From Argentina anserina (Eukaryota; Streptophyta; Magnoliopsida; Rosales; Rosaceae), in the NCBI RefSeq assembly GCF_933775445.1, contig NC_065872.1:5022001-5086000 (forward strand): a DNA stretch of 64,000 nt, read 5' to 3'. The position numbers and the translations under genes were made by a program. How positions within the stretch are numbered: position 1 is the first letter of the stretch; every line of letters starts with the position of its first letter. The notes under the pieces were generated by a model. It did no database searches and had not been told where the DNA came from. It saw only the letters and a program-made list of their open reading frames with translations. Below are positions 55,685 to 64,000 of the stretch, one piece after another.

Positions 55685-56129
55685 CAGGTGTGGGGGATGG
55701 TACCGAAAAAATGGTACTGAAACCGACTGTATAGACTACTGACGGGTCAGGACGAATCGCTTAAAAAATTTCATCACATACTGAACTTAATACTGAAATT
55801 TTAGGAATGGTTTGGTTTGATATATGTATAATTCATATCGAATACATAAAATATATTAAATGCATATTTAATGTTTTCTTTAGTTTTTTAAGTTTATATT
55901 GTACTTTTAAAGACTTCAAAATATTAATTTACATTCGTTAATAGTTATAAATAGATAGAAATATATGTAAAAGTGCACATTTTTACCGAACCGAATCCAT
56001 CCCAAATCAATATATACGGGTTCAGTTTAATATCAAGTTTCAAATTTATGATCCTGAACTGAAATCAAAACCGATTACATTATCGGTATCGGCCGAATTC
56101 CGAACCGAACCATATAGGTCTCAGCTCTA
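55685..56129. mobile_element. Second hAT-like MITE family (445 bp)
   Basis: Bounded by GTCAATT (55678-55684 and 56130-56136), a 7-bp match consistent with a degraded 8-bp TSD. The left end CAGGTGTGGGGGATGGTACC and the reverse-complemented right end TAGAGCTGAGACCTATATGG share the AG-TG-G spacing common in hAT ends. CGGTATCGG and CCGAACCGAACC words near the right mirror GGTACCG on the left. No coding capacity. Confidence 0.6.
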
Positions 56130-56298
56130 GTCAATTGTATCGAAAAAATAATGGGGAGAATGACCAAATGCACAAAAATCCTATAAAAGTGACAATTTCA
56201 AAAACCATTGCCCAAACGAACAAAGTTCTAGAAAACAAACTATACCATCCTTATTCTTAATCGTCTCTCCCTCTCTCTCACTAATCCCTCCATCCCTC

Positions 56299-56300
56299 AC

Positions 56301-56394
<94 letters not shown>
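56299..56394. repeat. (CA)n followed by (CT)n microsatellite
   Basis: About 15 CA units run directly into about 33 CT units, immediately before the 126-bp repeat. Confidence 0.95.
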
Positions 56395-56395
<1 letters not shown>

Positions 56396-56397
<2 letters not shown>

Positions 56398-56640
56398 CAG
56401 ACCATTTTCTGATCGTCGGAGCTATGTCGAGCCCTAGTTACTTTAAAATCAGCTGCCGACTCATCGACGGAGCTAAAAGCTCTTCTCCGTTGTCGGCTTT
56501 GAATCCGCACAGTTTCATCTCTTCAGACCATTTTCTGATCGTCGGAGCTATGTCGAGCCCTAGTTACTTTAAAATCAGCTGCCGACTCATCGACGGAGCT
56601 AAAAGCTCTTCTCCGTTGTCGGCTTTGAATCCGCACAGTT

Positions 56641-56735
<95 letters not shown>

Positions 56736-56912
56736 GACCCTTCCTCGATCGCCAAAGCTATGTCGAGCCCTAGTCACTTTGAAATTAGCTACCAACTCAT
56801 CGACGAAGCTAAACATTATTATCCGCCGCTGTTGCCGGTTTTGAATCCACACAGTTTCATCATAGTCCGCTCCGGCGAAGACCACAGTGCCGTGCTTAAC
56901 ACGCTGAACTAG
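56396..56912 (+). pseudogene. 126-bp coding-like tandem repeat with internal (CT)n; origin unknown
   Basis: Two units (56396-56521 and 56522-56644) are practically identical and in frame: 126 bp is 42 codons, each with ATGTCGAGCCCTAGTTAC and a SSPSYFKISCRLIDGAKSS reading. A third, diverged unit (56731-56880; SSPSHFEISYQLIDEAK) leads into a short C-terminus and a stop at 56910-56912. An (CT)n tract (about 56645-56733) between units 2 and 3 adds a Ser-Leu run. It looks like the start of an unrecognised plant gene with a CT-rich leader that was copied together with part of that leader. A 162-codon ORF is open, but I doubt that it is expressed. Confidence 0.45.
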
Positions 56913-57054
56913 AGGTCGGTGAAGCTGCCGTAGGGGAAGGTCGAGAAGGAGAAGGCCATGAGGAGAGGAATGTTGAAGAGGGACTTCGGTGAGTCCTTCG
57001 CATGTGAGGGATGGACTTGGTGCACCGACATTGTGCATTGTTGTGCCTCGCAAG

Positions 57055-57310
57055 TGATTATTGGGTATCAGTAATGTGTTTTAAAGAGATTTTAATGTGA
57101 TTATTGAGTGTCAATAATATGTTGTAAAGAAATTTTACATATTATTTGGGGTCAATAACGATTATCGGGGGTCAATAATGTGTTTGTAAAGATTACTAGG
57201 GGTCAATATTGTGTTGTTAAGAGATTTTTAATGTGATTACTAGGTGTAAGTAATGTGTTGTAAAGGGATTTTACAGATTATTGGGGTCAATAATGTAATT
57301 ACTGAGGGTA
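57055..57310. repeat. Irregular minisatellite with TCAATAATGTG words
   Basis: Repeated text of the kind GATTATTGGGTGTCAATAATGTGTTGTAAAGAGATTTTA occurs about five times with variable length (about 40-60 bp), most clearly at 57094, 57149, 57174, 57232 and 57268. Confidence 0.65.
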
Positions 57311-57737
57311 AGCAATATTTTCCAGCGACAAAAGTCCGGTGACCGGAGAACATACTTAATTATAAAAAAGTAAATATATATAAAATAAAATATAAGGATA
57401 AAATAATCTACAAACAAAACAAAAATTTGAATTTTGTAGTAAATGGACAATGGTTTGGTAAACTAGTGTTGAAATAGTCACATTTGAAATTTTCATGGAA
57501 ATTGACAAAAAGGTTTCAAAATTTATACCAAAGACATTTTTTTCAAAATGATAATAATGTCAAATGACACGTGCACACTCTAACCGTAATAATTGACTTA
57601 GCAACCCAATTGTGATAAAGAAGAATGACTAAATGCATAAAAATCGAAGTGTTGAGATCCTCTAATCATTTCTTTATTTATTATTTCCCTTTCATGTCTT
57701 TTTCTTCTTTCTTGCGTATCTCTTCTAAACTTCAAAA

Positions 57738-57955
57738 ATAATAATTAAATATTGATATTATTTGACACAATTCTTGGAGTATAGAAGTATCAAAAATAAC
57801 TGTCATATCATAAATCAAATTCAAATTGACTAGATCAAACTAACTATATAATAATTAAATATTGATATTTGACACAATTCTTGGAGAATAGAAGTATCAA
57901 AAATAACTGTCATATCATAAGTCAAATTTGAATTTGACTAGATCAAACTAACTAT
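57738..57955. repeat. 110-bp tandem duplication
   Basis: ATAATAATTAAATATTGATA starts at 57738 and 57848. Both copies carry GACACAATTCTTGGAG and AAAAATAACTGTCATATCAT and end ACTAGATCAAACTAACTAT, with a few changes. Confidence 0.85.
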
Positions 57956-58660
57956 CATCGGAGATGCTCGGATGCTCTGCTTGAATCCATCGCTGGATGC
58001 TAAATCTGTACAAAAAGTCAAAACCATAGGAAGATCCAGAAATTGTAGCCTTATGGACCATGGGATATATGGCATTGGCGCCATAAGGAGGTCAAATTTG
58101 TAACGTTGGAGTTGTAAATTGGTTTATGGTCGCTTTGATTTCTATAAACTTTTCTGGTTTTTTTTTTTTGCTTGTATGGATGGGAAGGTGATTAACCAAA
58201 AAAAATGGATGGGAAGGTGTAAAAATAATTCTGTTTTGGCAAAGTGAAATTCACCAAACTTGTAACAAAAAAAAGTGAAATTCACCAAACTGAGATGAAA
58301 ATATAAGTTTAAGGGGATACCAGTTCCTTTTTATTTATTTATTTTTTTACCAGTTAGATTTTTTTTTTTTGGAGAATGAATATTACCAGGTACTTGGCCA
58401 CTTGAAAATGGACATGTTGAGTCACTTGAATGTAGTGTTCTAAGACAATCACTTCTGTTTAATGGACATAACGGTTGTGTTTTCTAAGCCGATCATGAGG
58501 AATTTAAGTCCCCGGAAAAAAAATTATATCTCTTAGATATATACATATATATATATATATTAATTAAAAAAACTGAAGGGTATTCATTCAGAAAATCAAT
58601 TGTTGTACTGTACCAGAGATGTTATGCTGCATTCATTATGACACGTTTCACTAATATTCA
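57956..58660. other. Upstream region of the defensin-like gene
   Basis: AT-rich, no ORF of note. A short duplicated phrase AAGTGAAATTCACCAAACT (58240 and 58273) is present. An AT microsatellite lies at about 58538-58560. Confidence 0.45.
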
Positions 58661-58670
58661 TATAAATAGT
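58661..58670 (+). promoter_or_regulatory. TATA box of the defensin-like gene
   Basis: TATAAATAGT, a consensus plant TATA box, 43 bp before ATG 58704. Transcription would begin about 30 bp downstream, giving a very short leader. Confidence 0.65.
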
Positions 58671-58703
58671 ATGTTTTGCTAATACGATGTGAAGAGGCTA
58701 GCC

Positions 58704-59003
58704 ATGGAATCGAGAGTATTTGGTTTCTTCTTAGCGCTCATCTTGGCCTTTTCGTCGTCAAAATTGATTTGTTTTAGTGTTGCACAAAAAGAATTAGGAA
58801 ATTGTGGGGCGTGGGCTTGGGTTGATAGTGGGCTTGAATGCGATACTGGAGATTTGTGGAACAATTACAATAAAAATGCCAGAGCTCAAAGCTATTGTAA
58901 GGGAGAGTGCATCAAAAAAGGTTACAAGCATGGTGCTTGCGACAACAAGTATGCGTCGTTGTTGCCTTGGGAAGTCTGTATGTGCACCAGTGAGGCATGT
59001 TAA
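58704..59003 (+). CDS. Defensin-like small secreted cysteine-rich peptide
   Basis: 99 residues from ATG 58704, the first ATG in this frame. Residues 1 to about 27 form a signal peptide (core FGFFLALILAFSSSKLICF, then SVAQ). The mature part has eight Cys in the order C-x9-C-x18-C-x3-C-x8-C-x12-C-x1-C-x3-C; the CxxxC and CxC pair are the cysteine-stabilised alpha-beta (plant defensin) signature. Such peptides are exported and act in defence or in pollen-pistil signalling; which role applies here cannot be told. No intron is seen, although many relatives have one after the signal peptide. A good TATA box precedes it and AATAAATAATAAAA (59022) follows as a poly-A signal. It appears intact and isolated among repeats. 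Confidence 0.85.
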   Translation: MESRVFGFFLALILAFSSSKLICFSVAQKELGNCGAWAWVDSGLECDTGDLWNNYNKNARAQSYCKGECIKKGYKHGACDNKYASLLPWEVCMCTSEAC

Positions 59004-59525
59004 GTTCTAGCATATTGTAAGCAATAAATAATAAAAGAGAAGATTACCCACCCAGTGCTAATATCTTAATGCCACCCCCAACATGACCGAAAGAGAAACC
59101 AAGCCAATCAATGTTGTCAGTTTCCATTCTGTGTTTTATGTCATTCAATTTCTCATCATAAATATGTTATAGTTCATTTTTTCTTTTCTTTTGAAAAAAA
59201 AAATTATTTGTTTTTGAGAAAAATGAAATATATATATCACCAAGGTAAATACTTCAAATCAAACAAGGAATGAGCCCTGAAACCATGTCAAAGCAGGTTT
59301 CGTGATGGGGTCATTTGACTCATTTTTATTGGAAAGTAGGGGTGATACAGTAGCCTTCTACAGTTGGCATTTGTAGCATTTCAGCGCTTAAAGGATTCTG
59401 CACTACGGTTGGGATTCTCAGAGCAACACATTCCAGAATTTAAGGACTCAGTTGGGAACTTGGGATGCTACTTATAACTTGATAGGAACAAATAAACCAC
59501 AAAAAGATAAAGATATGAACTAGGA
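59004..59525. other. 3' flank of the defensin-like gene, nothing else seen
   Basis: Poly-A-signal-like AATAAATAATAAAA at about 59022. The remainder is AT-rich and leads to the 3' end of the minus-strand UPF0548 relic. Confidence 0.5.
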
Positions 59526-60854
59526 TTACAAGGTATTTATATGTTTCTTGATTGCATTAGTAGAATGATGAGCAAAGTGCCTTTGCCTCAGCATTACATA
59601 AGGGTACCCAACGAATGACAATAGGTGAGCTGGTTTTGAGAAGGAAAGTATCTCATACCACACTTGGTTATTCTCATCCAGTTCAACTGAGAAACGCTCT
59701 TCCCCTGCCTGTTGCGTTGAAAAATCAGTTAAGCCTGAATCAGTCATAACTCACATACCTCAACAAAATATGATCAGGAAAACTTATTGAACCAACGATC
59801 ATTTAACTTTCCTATCTGGTTTTCAATAAGAAGAAGATTATGGCCCAAGCTACAATTTTGAGGTGAGTTATCAACGTGCATACAGTACATTCTCATAATT
59901 GATGCATTATGCAACCTGCAGAACTAATACTACAGGTCGGGAATAAAAAGATGCAGATAACATATGTAAATAACCTATAAAATGCTTATCTGACTGACTG
60001 AATGATGAATACAAAAGATCAGTTGAACTTCCAGTTTAACAACTAGCAATTCATCACAGCAGTTATTGATCAAGGAACTAAGGAAATGAAAGTTTCACAT
60101 AAAGTGATGCTGCCACAATAAATATGAAATTTTATGAAGACAGATCTCAACCATCATATTTGTCATTCGTAACTAAAAACCATGTAGGAAAATAGATTCG
60201 GGCTTGGAAAAACTATATATCAACTATTGAAACGGCACTAAACAGCAAGTGACTTTGAAGGGTACCACCCCAAAAACGAAAAGACGCCATGGACTGTGTA
60301 CTACTTCTATTTTCATTCACATACACAATCTGAAGAGGCATCATGACCCATGGTAGAAACTCCTTGACACAAATACAAAACTTCACTCCATTTTGAACCG
60401 GCTTCTTCGGACAACAAACGCCCAATTCAATCCAAAATGCCTGCAAAATCCAAACTCAGTCAAAAACCATGACAGTCATCCCTCTCAACCAGATTTCAAA
60501 GACATCTACAGAAGACCAGAAGCAGAATGGCTGAACTCCAATCCTGAAGAGCCCTCTTGGCTCTTGCCCTTCTCATAAGTCTCCAAACCCGAACCGACCA
60601 AAACAAGGGCATGGTTGCAGAAGAAACCATTTTCTGCATGGTTGCAGGGAAGATAGGGACTTGGCAGTAGCCCCCCTGAACTTAGCTTCATAGTTAAAGC
60701 CACCTGACCTGGTTTAAATTCCAACTAAAGGTTTCACATTTCTCAACATTAGAATTGAAATCATACAAAGAGCAGCTAATTAAAATCGTGTTCACCTGTC
60801 AATGCAAGCCTTTTGTTCTTTTGGAGTTGGTGGAGCCCAGCTCAAGAAAACCAT
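59526..60854 (-). pseudogene. UPF0548 / DUF1990 family gene, broken
   Basis: Minus strand, four exons. Exon 1 (60854-60796): MVFLSWAPPTPKEQKACIDR. Exon 2 (from 60708): GGFNYEAKFRGATAKSLSSL, then a frame break, then NHALVLVGSGLETYEKGK, then a second break caused by an apparent 7-base addition (AGCCAAG) before RALQDW. Exon 3 (about 60446-60240): KKPVQNGVKFCICVKEFLPW, MMPLQIVYVNE and GTLQSHLL, after which the expected GT donor is missing (CTGTTTAG). Exon 4 (59708-59526): AGEERFSVELDENNQVWYEI, LLSFVGYPYVMLRQRHFAHH and a normal stop. DUF1990 proteins are small (about 200 residues) and of unsettled function. Two frameshifts plus the lost donor argue for a recent pseudogene. Confidence 0.85.
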
Positions 60855-61263
60855 GTCTGTAAAAATCATCAATAACTTCAAAAATTGACACTGTAGCAGG
60901 TAACCTTTAGGTTATGTTAAAAAAAGAAACAACAAAAAAAAAAAAGAGAAGGGCTTTAGCGCTTTTCATATGGAGCAACAAAGTACAAACTTGCTGATGG
61001 TGTTGGAGAAAAGCAATCAAATTTAAGCAAACGCAGACTGATAATGAGAAATTTGGAGATCAAAACTAACATTTCTCTTGAATGAATAAAGGAAACTACT
61101 AATAACAGAAGCATGATTATAAATCAGCCAGAAGAAAAAATATTCAATTGATCTTCCCTGAGAGAAACCAGTGTGTTCTACCTTTTAGTCTGAAGCTGTT
61201 GCTCAGGGATTTGGCTGTGTGCCAGTCCCAGTGTGAGAATATAAGAACTGAATGTATCAAAAG
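60855..61263. other. Upstream of the UPF0548 relic up to the inverted arm
   Basis: No gene seen. Would contain the old promoter of the minus-strand UPF0548 gene. A poly-A tract lies at about 60935-60950. Confidence 0.4.
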
Positions 61264-61274
61264 CGAAACTTATT

Positions 61275-61301
61275 GTATACACGGGCCGCCCATATACACG
61301 G
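61275..61301. repeat. GC-rich end motif, copy 3
   Basis: GTATACACGGGCCGCCCATA then TACACGG, in the same orientation as the left end of the 20-kb span at 19505 and inverted relative to 39492-39518. Confidence 0.85.
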
Positions 61302-62360
61302 GGCATCTGGACCATCCAAATTTCCGCGTGGACAACGCAGTAGAATTATATGCATTGACGGGCGTCTGTGTTTGGTAGGGTAAAAACGTTAATAGAAATG
61401 AAAGAGCAAGGATGGGGTTGTGTAGTCGCGAACTGCAATTGTTCCACCGTAGTTGAGTGTTTTGGGAGAATCCATGTAGAGGTAGAGCGGACGACCGATC
61501 TGGGTTGAGATTGCAGCTGCAGTGATCGGATTAAGGATTTGCCTCTACATTGAATGACGATGGAATGAAGTGCAGCGGCCCGACAGGCACGTTTGAGGTT
61601 GGGAATCAGTCGGGAATCTGACCAGAAAGAGATGGGTTGTTAATAAAAAAGATCTAAGTGAGCGGAGGCGGTGGATTGGTTGTCCAATTGTTCCATGTCC
61701 TTTCCTTTTTTTCCATTCTTATTAATGTTCTTTATTTGGTGCCTCACAACTTTGCTACTGCGGTATCATTCTTTGCTGTGATTTTTCTGTTCTGAAGTGG
61801 ATTTTCACTTTGGTGTGAGGTTCATGCATTCTGTTTGGAATCTTGGGTAGCAATTAGTACTGGGTTGTTTGAATTTAGGTATTTGAGTAGTTTAAATAAG
61901 GGATTGAAGTTGTGGAAATTGGGTAGGTTTTTTTTTTTGATTCGATGGTTTTGATTAGTTTAAGGGTTGTGGCATCAAGATTTTTGAATTTGGTTGTTTG
62001 GGAAAACAAGAGTCGGCCTTTGCTTAATTATGGAGGTTTTGTCCGCTATCTACTACTATGAGGCTTTCTTGTTCATGATTTGTAGAATTATGGGTTGAAT
62101 TGAGACAATTTAATTCTTTCTTCTTCTTTTTTCCCAGCAAAATAGTTTGAATTCTTTGTTTCTGGGTACTGGGTAGTGTACAAAGGGCAGCAGGTCGTGG
62201 GGTTGTTCATGCGTGAATTGAGTGTTTTATACAAATGATGTTGTGATCTGATCTTGTCGTAGGAAAGTTGTACTGATATAATGCATACGAGCTTTTTTTG
62301 TTTTTTTGTAGAAGACATACGGGCAATCTGACAGAAGGAAATAAAGATGTGACGTGCAGG

Positions 62361-62525
62361 TGGACAATGATCAGAGGTGTAAGCGTCGACCAAGTTACCG
62401 AGTGGCAAGAGAAGTACTGGGAAGCTTCAGTTGAGTTAGGCCACAAGAAGCTTGGTTCATAGAAATTGGGACGTGATGCACATAGAAAGGTATGGCGTGA
62501 ACATTGGAAGGAAGCTGTGTGGCAG
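62361..62525 (+). pseudogene. Tryptophan-rich exon resembling LESV/ESV1 (right copy)
   Basis: Identical to 38268-38432 in inverse orientation, including the in-frame TAG after KKLGS. The exon is bounded by GTGCAG and GTTAGT and is the only part of the gene present here. In LESV the Trp-rich domain binds starch glucans in the plastid; this copy cannot do so. Confidence 0.55.
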
Positions 62526-63548
62526 GTTAGTGTGCTTCACTAAAGTTTTTCTCTTCCATTCAATCTCGTAAAGGACTGCTTCTAAAGCTGCAACTAATGC
62601 CTCATGCGTTTATAGTGTTCTTGATATAGATGGAACAATAGTAGTTCATATTCATCTTAAAAGTCTTGTGGATTTTAAGAGAGGTTGAGGAACAAGATTA
62701 ATGTAACGAGTGATTATGTTAAAAAGTATATAGGCACCTTTTTGGTTGGATCCCTTAAAACTTTTTTGAAACATAGAAATAGAAGACCAGGTATGGTATA
62801 GCATGGGTATAAATTTGATCTATATGAGCATCTTGAAAACATTTCTATGTTCTTTATTGTTGTTCAGGATAGTATGCCTGTGAGGCACAAACTGAAAAAA
62901 ATCATGAGAATCCTGGAAAATATGGTAACAGTGGAGTGCAGCATTATTAATTACTAAGATGATTGGATGCAAGCCTAACACCTGCTGTAACTCTCAGCAT
63001 TTAGCAATGAAATATCTGTAACATTGTATGACAATGACTAAATTTCCAAACATGTGGTAGCACAATAGAAAAGATGTGTGTGTGTGTGTGTACTCCTGTT
63101 TTCATTATTTACTTCATTCATAAGTTAATATGTGGACAATATCACAACTTCTCATATTCTCATTCTTTCTGAATTAATGTCTGGAACCAAGGTGGCATTT
63201 TCAAGTGTTTACCATGAAATCTGAGGTCTATTACTTGAGTCAATTTGTTGTCAAATATTGTTCCAACTCCTGACTTTGGCTGTGATAGTAGTTATGGAAC
63301 TTACCATGATATATATTGAACTCTATTTTTCGAAACCAGGGTAGCATGGTAGTGACTAGTGAGATCTGCTAGGTTCATGTAAGCAAAAAATTCAGCTAGG
63401 TCATTGTGTTAAATATCGATGATACTCTGATAGCTTGGAGTCTGCAAAAAATATTTGATTCATGTTGGTAGTTTGATAATTTTTCTTCTCCATGGTTAAT
63501 GAAGGCCTTCTAACTCAATACTAAACTTTTTGACAGAGCTTTGCTTAG

Positions 63549-63653
63549 ATGGGTGAGATATTGTTCTCATGTGGAGGTAATATAAGGGCATTGATTGCAA
63601 CTTTGAGTGTTATCGGAGATGACATTGCGAGGTTTGAAGGCAGCAGGGATGAA
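63549..63653 (+). pseudogene. Exon-like fragment of an unrecognised gene (right copy)
   Basis: Same as 37140-37244. Ends FEGSRDE at a GTAAGC donor (63654). The next exon-like piece begins at 63914 in matching phase. Confidence 0.4.
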
Positions 63654-63913
63654 GTAAGCGGCGGTTGATGACGGGCTTGCTTTGATTTTTTTTTTTTGGT
63701 AAAGCATGTTTATATGTTGTGCACTTGTAAATCGGATATGAATATCTTTACTCGTGTTATTTCACTTTATGCAGCATCTCTTAGGACATAGTGCTGTTTT
63801 GCTTTAGAAATCTCAAGAACAATAATGAGATAAGAGAAGCATATGACAGTTCTTCCTTTGAAGTACAGCAAGTTTTCACTGCTACGTTTGCTCATTGTTG
63901 TTTATGTATTTAG

Positions 63914-64000
63914 GGAAGTGCCGGACAGTTATGTCATCTTTTGCAAGAGGCAATGGAAGAGCGAAAGAGGATACTCTTAAATCTTGTAAGGATGATCATG
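63914..64000 (+). pseudogene. Last-exon-like fragment (right copy, cut by window end)
   Basis: Follows acceptor-like TATTTAG; reads GSAGQLCHLLQEAMEERKR, then ILLNLVRMIM to the last base of the window. The left copy shows that about 10 more codons precede a stop. Confidence 0.4.

Larger units (their letters stand above)
61264..64000. repeat. Right arm of the large inverted repeat (cut by window end)
   Basis: Reverse complement of 36793-39529, collinear base for base in coordinates. It starts GCGAAACTTATTGTATACAC-like at 61264; the sequence before it (TGTATCAAAAG) differs from what adjoins the left arm. The repeat certainly continues past 64000, because the exon-like frame at 63914 continues in the left arm beyond the mapped point. 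Confidence 0.93.

Noticed and set aside
56523..57053. Minus-strand ORF with a long Arg-Glu run
   Set aside because: The run is the (CT)n microsatellite read backwards.

Overview
The window is nuclear DNA of a land plant, almost certainly a eudicot. It holds intronless F-box/DUF295 genes, GDSL-lipase and CLASP relics with plant-type introns, a plant defensin-like peptide, Ty1/copia retrotransposons, solo LTRs, a LINE fragment, hAT-type MITEs and long AT-rich intergenic DNA. The family is not certain; the gene set would fit Rosaceae, but this is a weak inference. Only four genes look intact: three F-box/DUF295 genes (16729-17943 +, 42254-43399 +, 53629-54771 -) and one small secreted cysteine-rich peptide (58704-59003 +). 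The remaining gene-like sequence is broken, truncated or part of a transposon.

Layout. 0-0.35 kb: first exon of a broken potassium-channel beta-subunit (aldo-keto reductase) gene. 0.5-3.1 kb: a solo LTR with target-site duplication (TSD) TCATC. 6.0-10.4 kb: two tandem GDSL-lipase pseudogenes, one carrying a MITE in an intron, followed by a 5'-truncated LINE with a 17-bp TSD. 10.9-14.9 kb: a long-inverted-repeat element split by a second solo LTR of the same family (TSD GTACT). 15.25-16.43 kb: another inverted-repeat element with a 332-bp internal tandem duplication. 16.7-17.9 kb: F-box gene 1. 19.3-39.7 kb: an F-box/DUF295 pseudogene whose two halves (19317-19502 and 39530-39743) are separated by about 20 kb. 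That span begins and ends with the same GC-rich motif in opposite orientation and contains a CLASP gene fragment, a 745-bp tandem array, a young Copia element and gene-exon fragments. 40.7-43.4 kb: a hAT-like MITE, a minisatellite and F-box gene 2. 45.1-52.7 kb: a ZMYM1-like (hAT-derived, DUF4371) pseudogene on the minus strand, split by an older Tork-like Copia. 53.6-54.8 kb: F-box gene 3, followed by two more hAT-like MITEs. 56.3-57.3 kb: microsatellites and short tandem repeats. 58.7 kb: the defensin-like gene. 59.5-60.9 kb: a UPF0548/DUF1990 pseudogene. 61264-64000: an inverted copy of 36793-39529.

How it fits together. Removing the 20-kb span places F-box gene 1, the split F-box pseudogene and F-box gene 2 head-to-tail with spacers of about 1.4 and 2.5 kb. 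This suggests an ancestral tandem DUF295 cluster later invaded by repeats. The strongest unexplained signal is the 20-kb span with inverted ends and its 2,737-bp inverted copy at 61.3 kb. Both copies carry an exon resembling the starch-granule protein LESV, with the same stop codon. The best current reading is a large gene-fragment-carrying DNA element or a recent inverted segmental duplication; an assembly artefact is not excluded.
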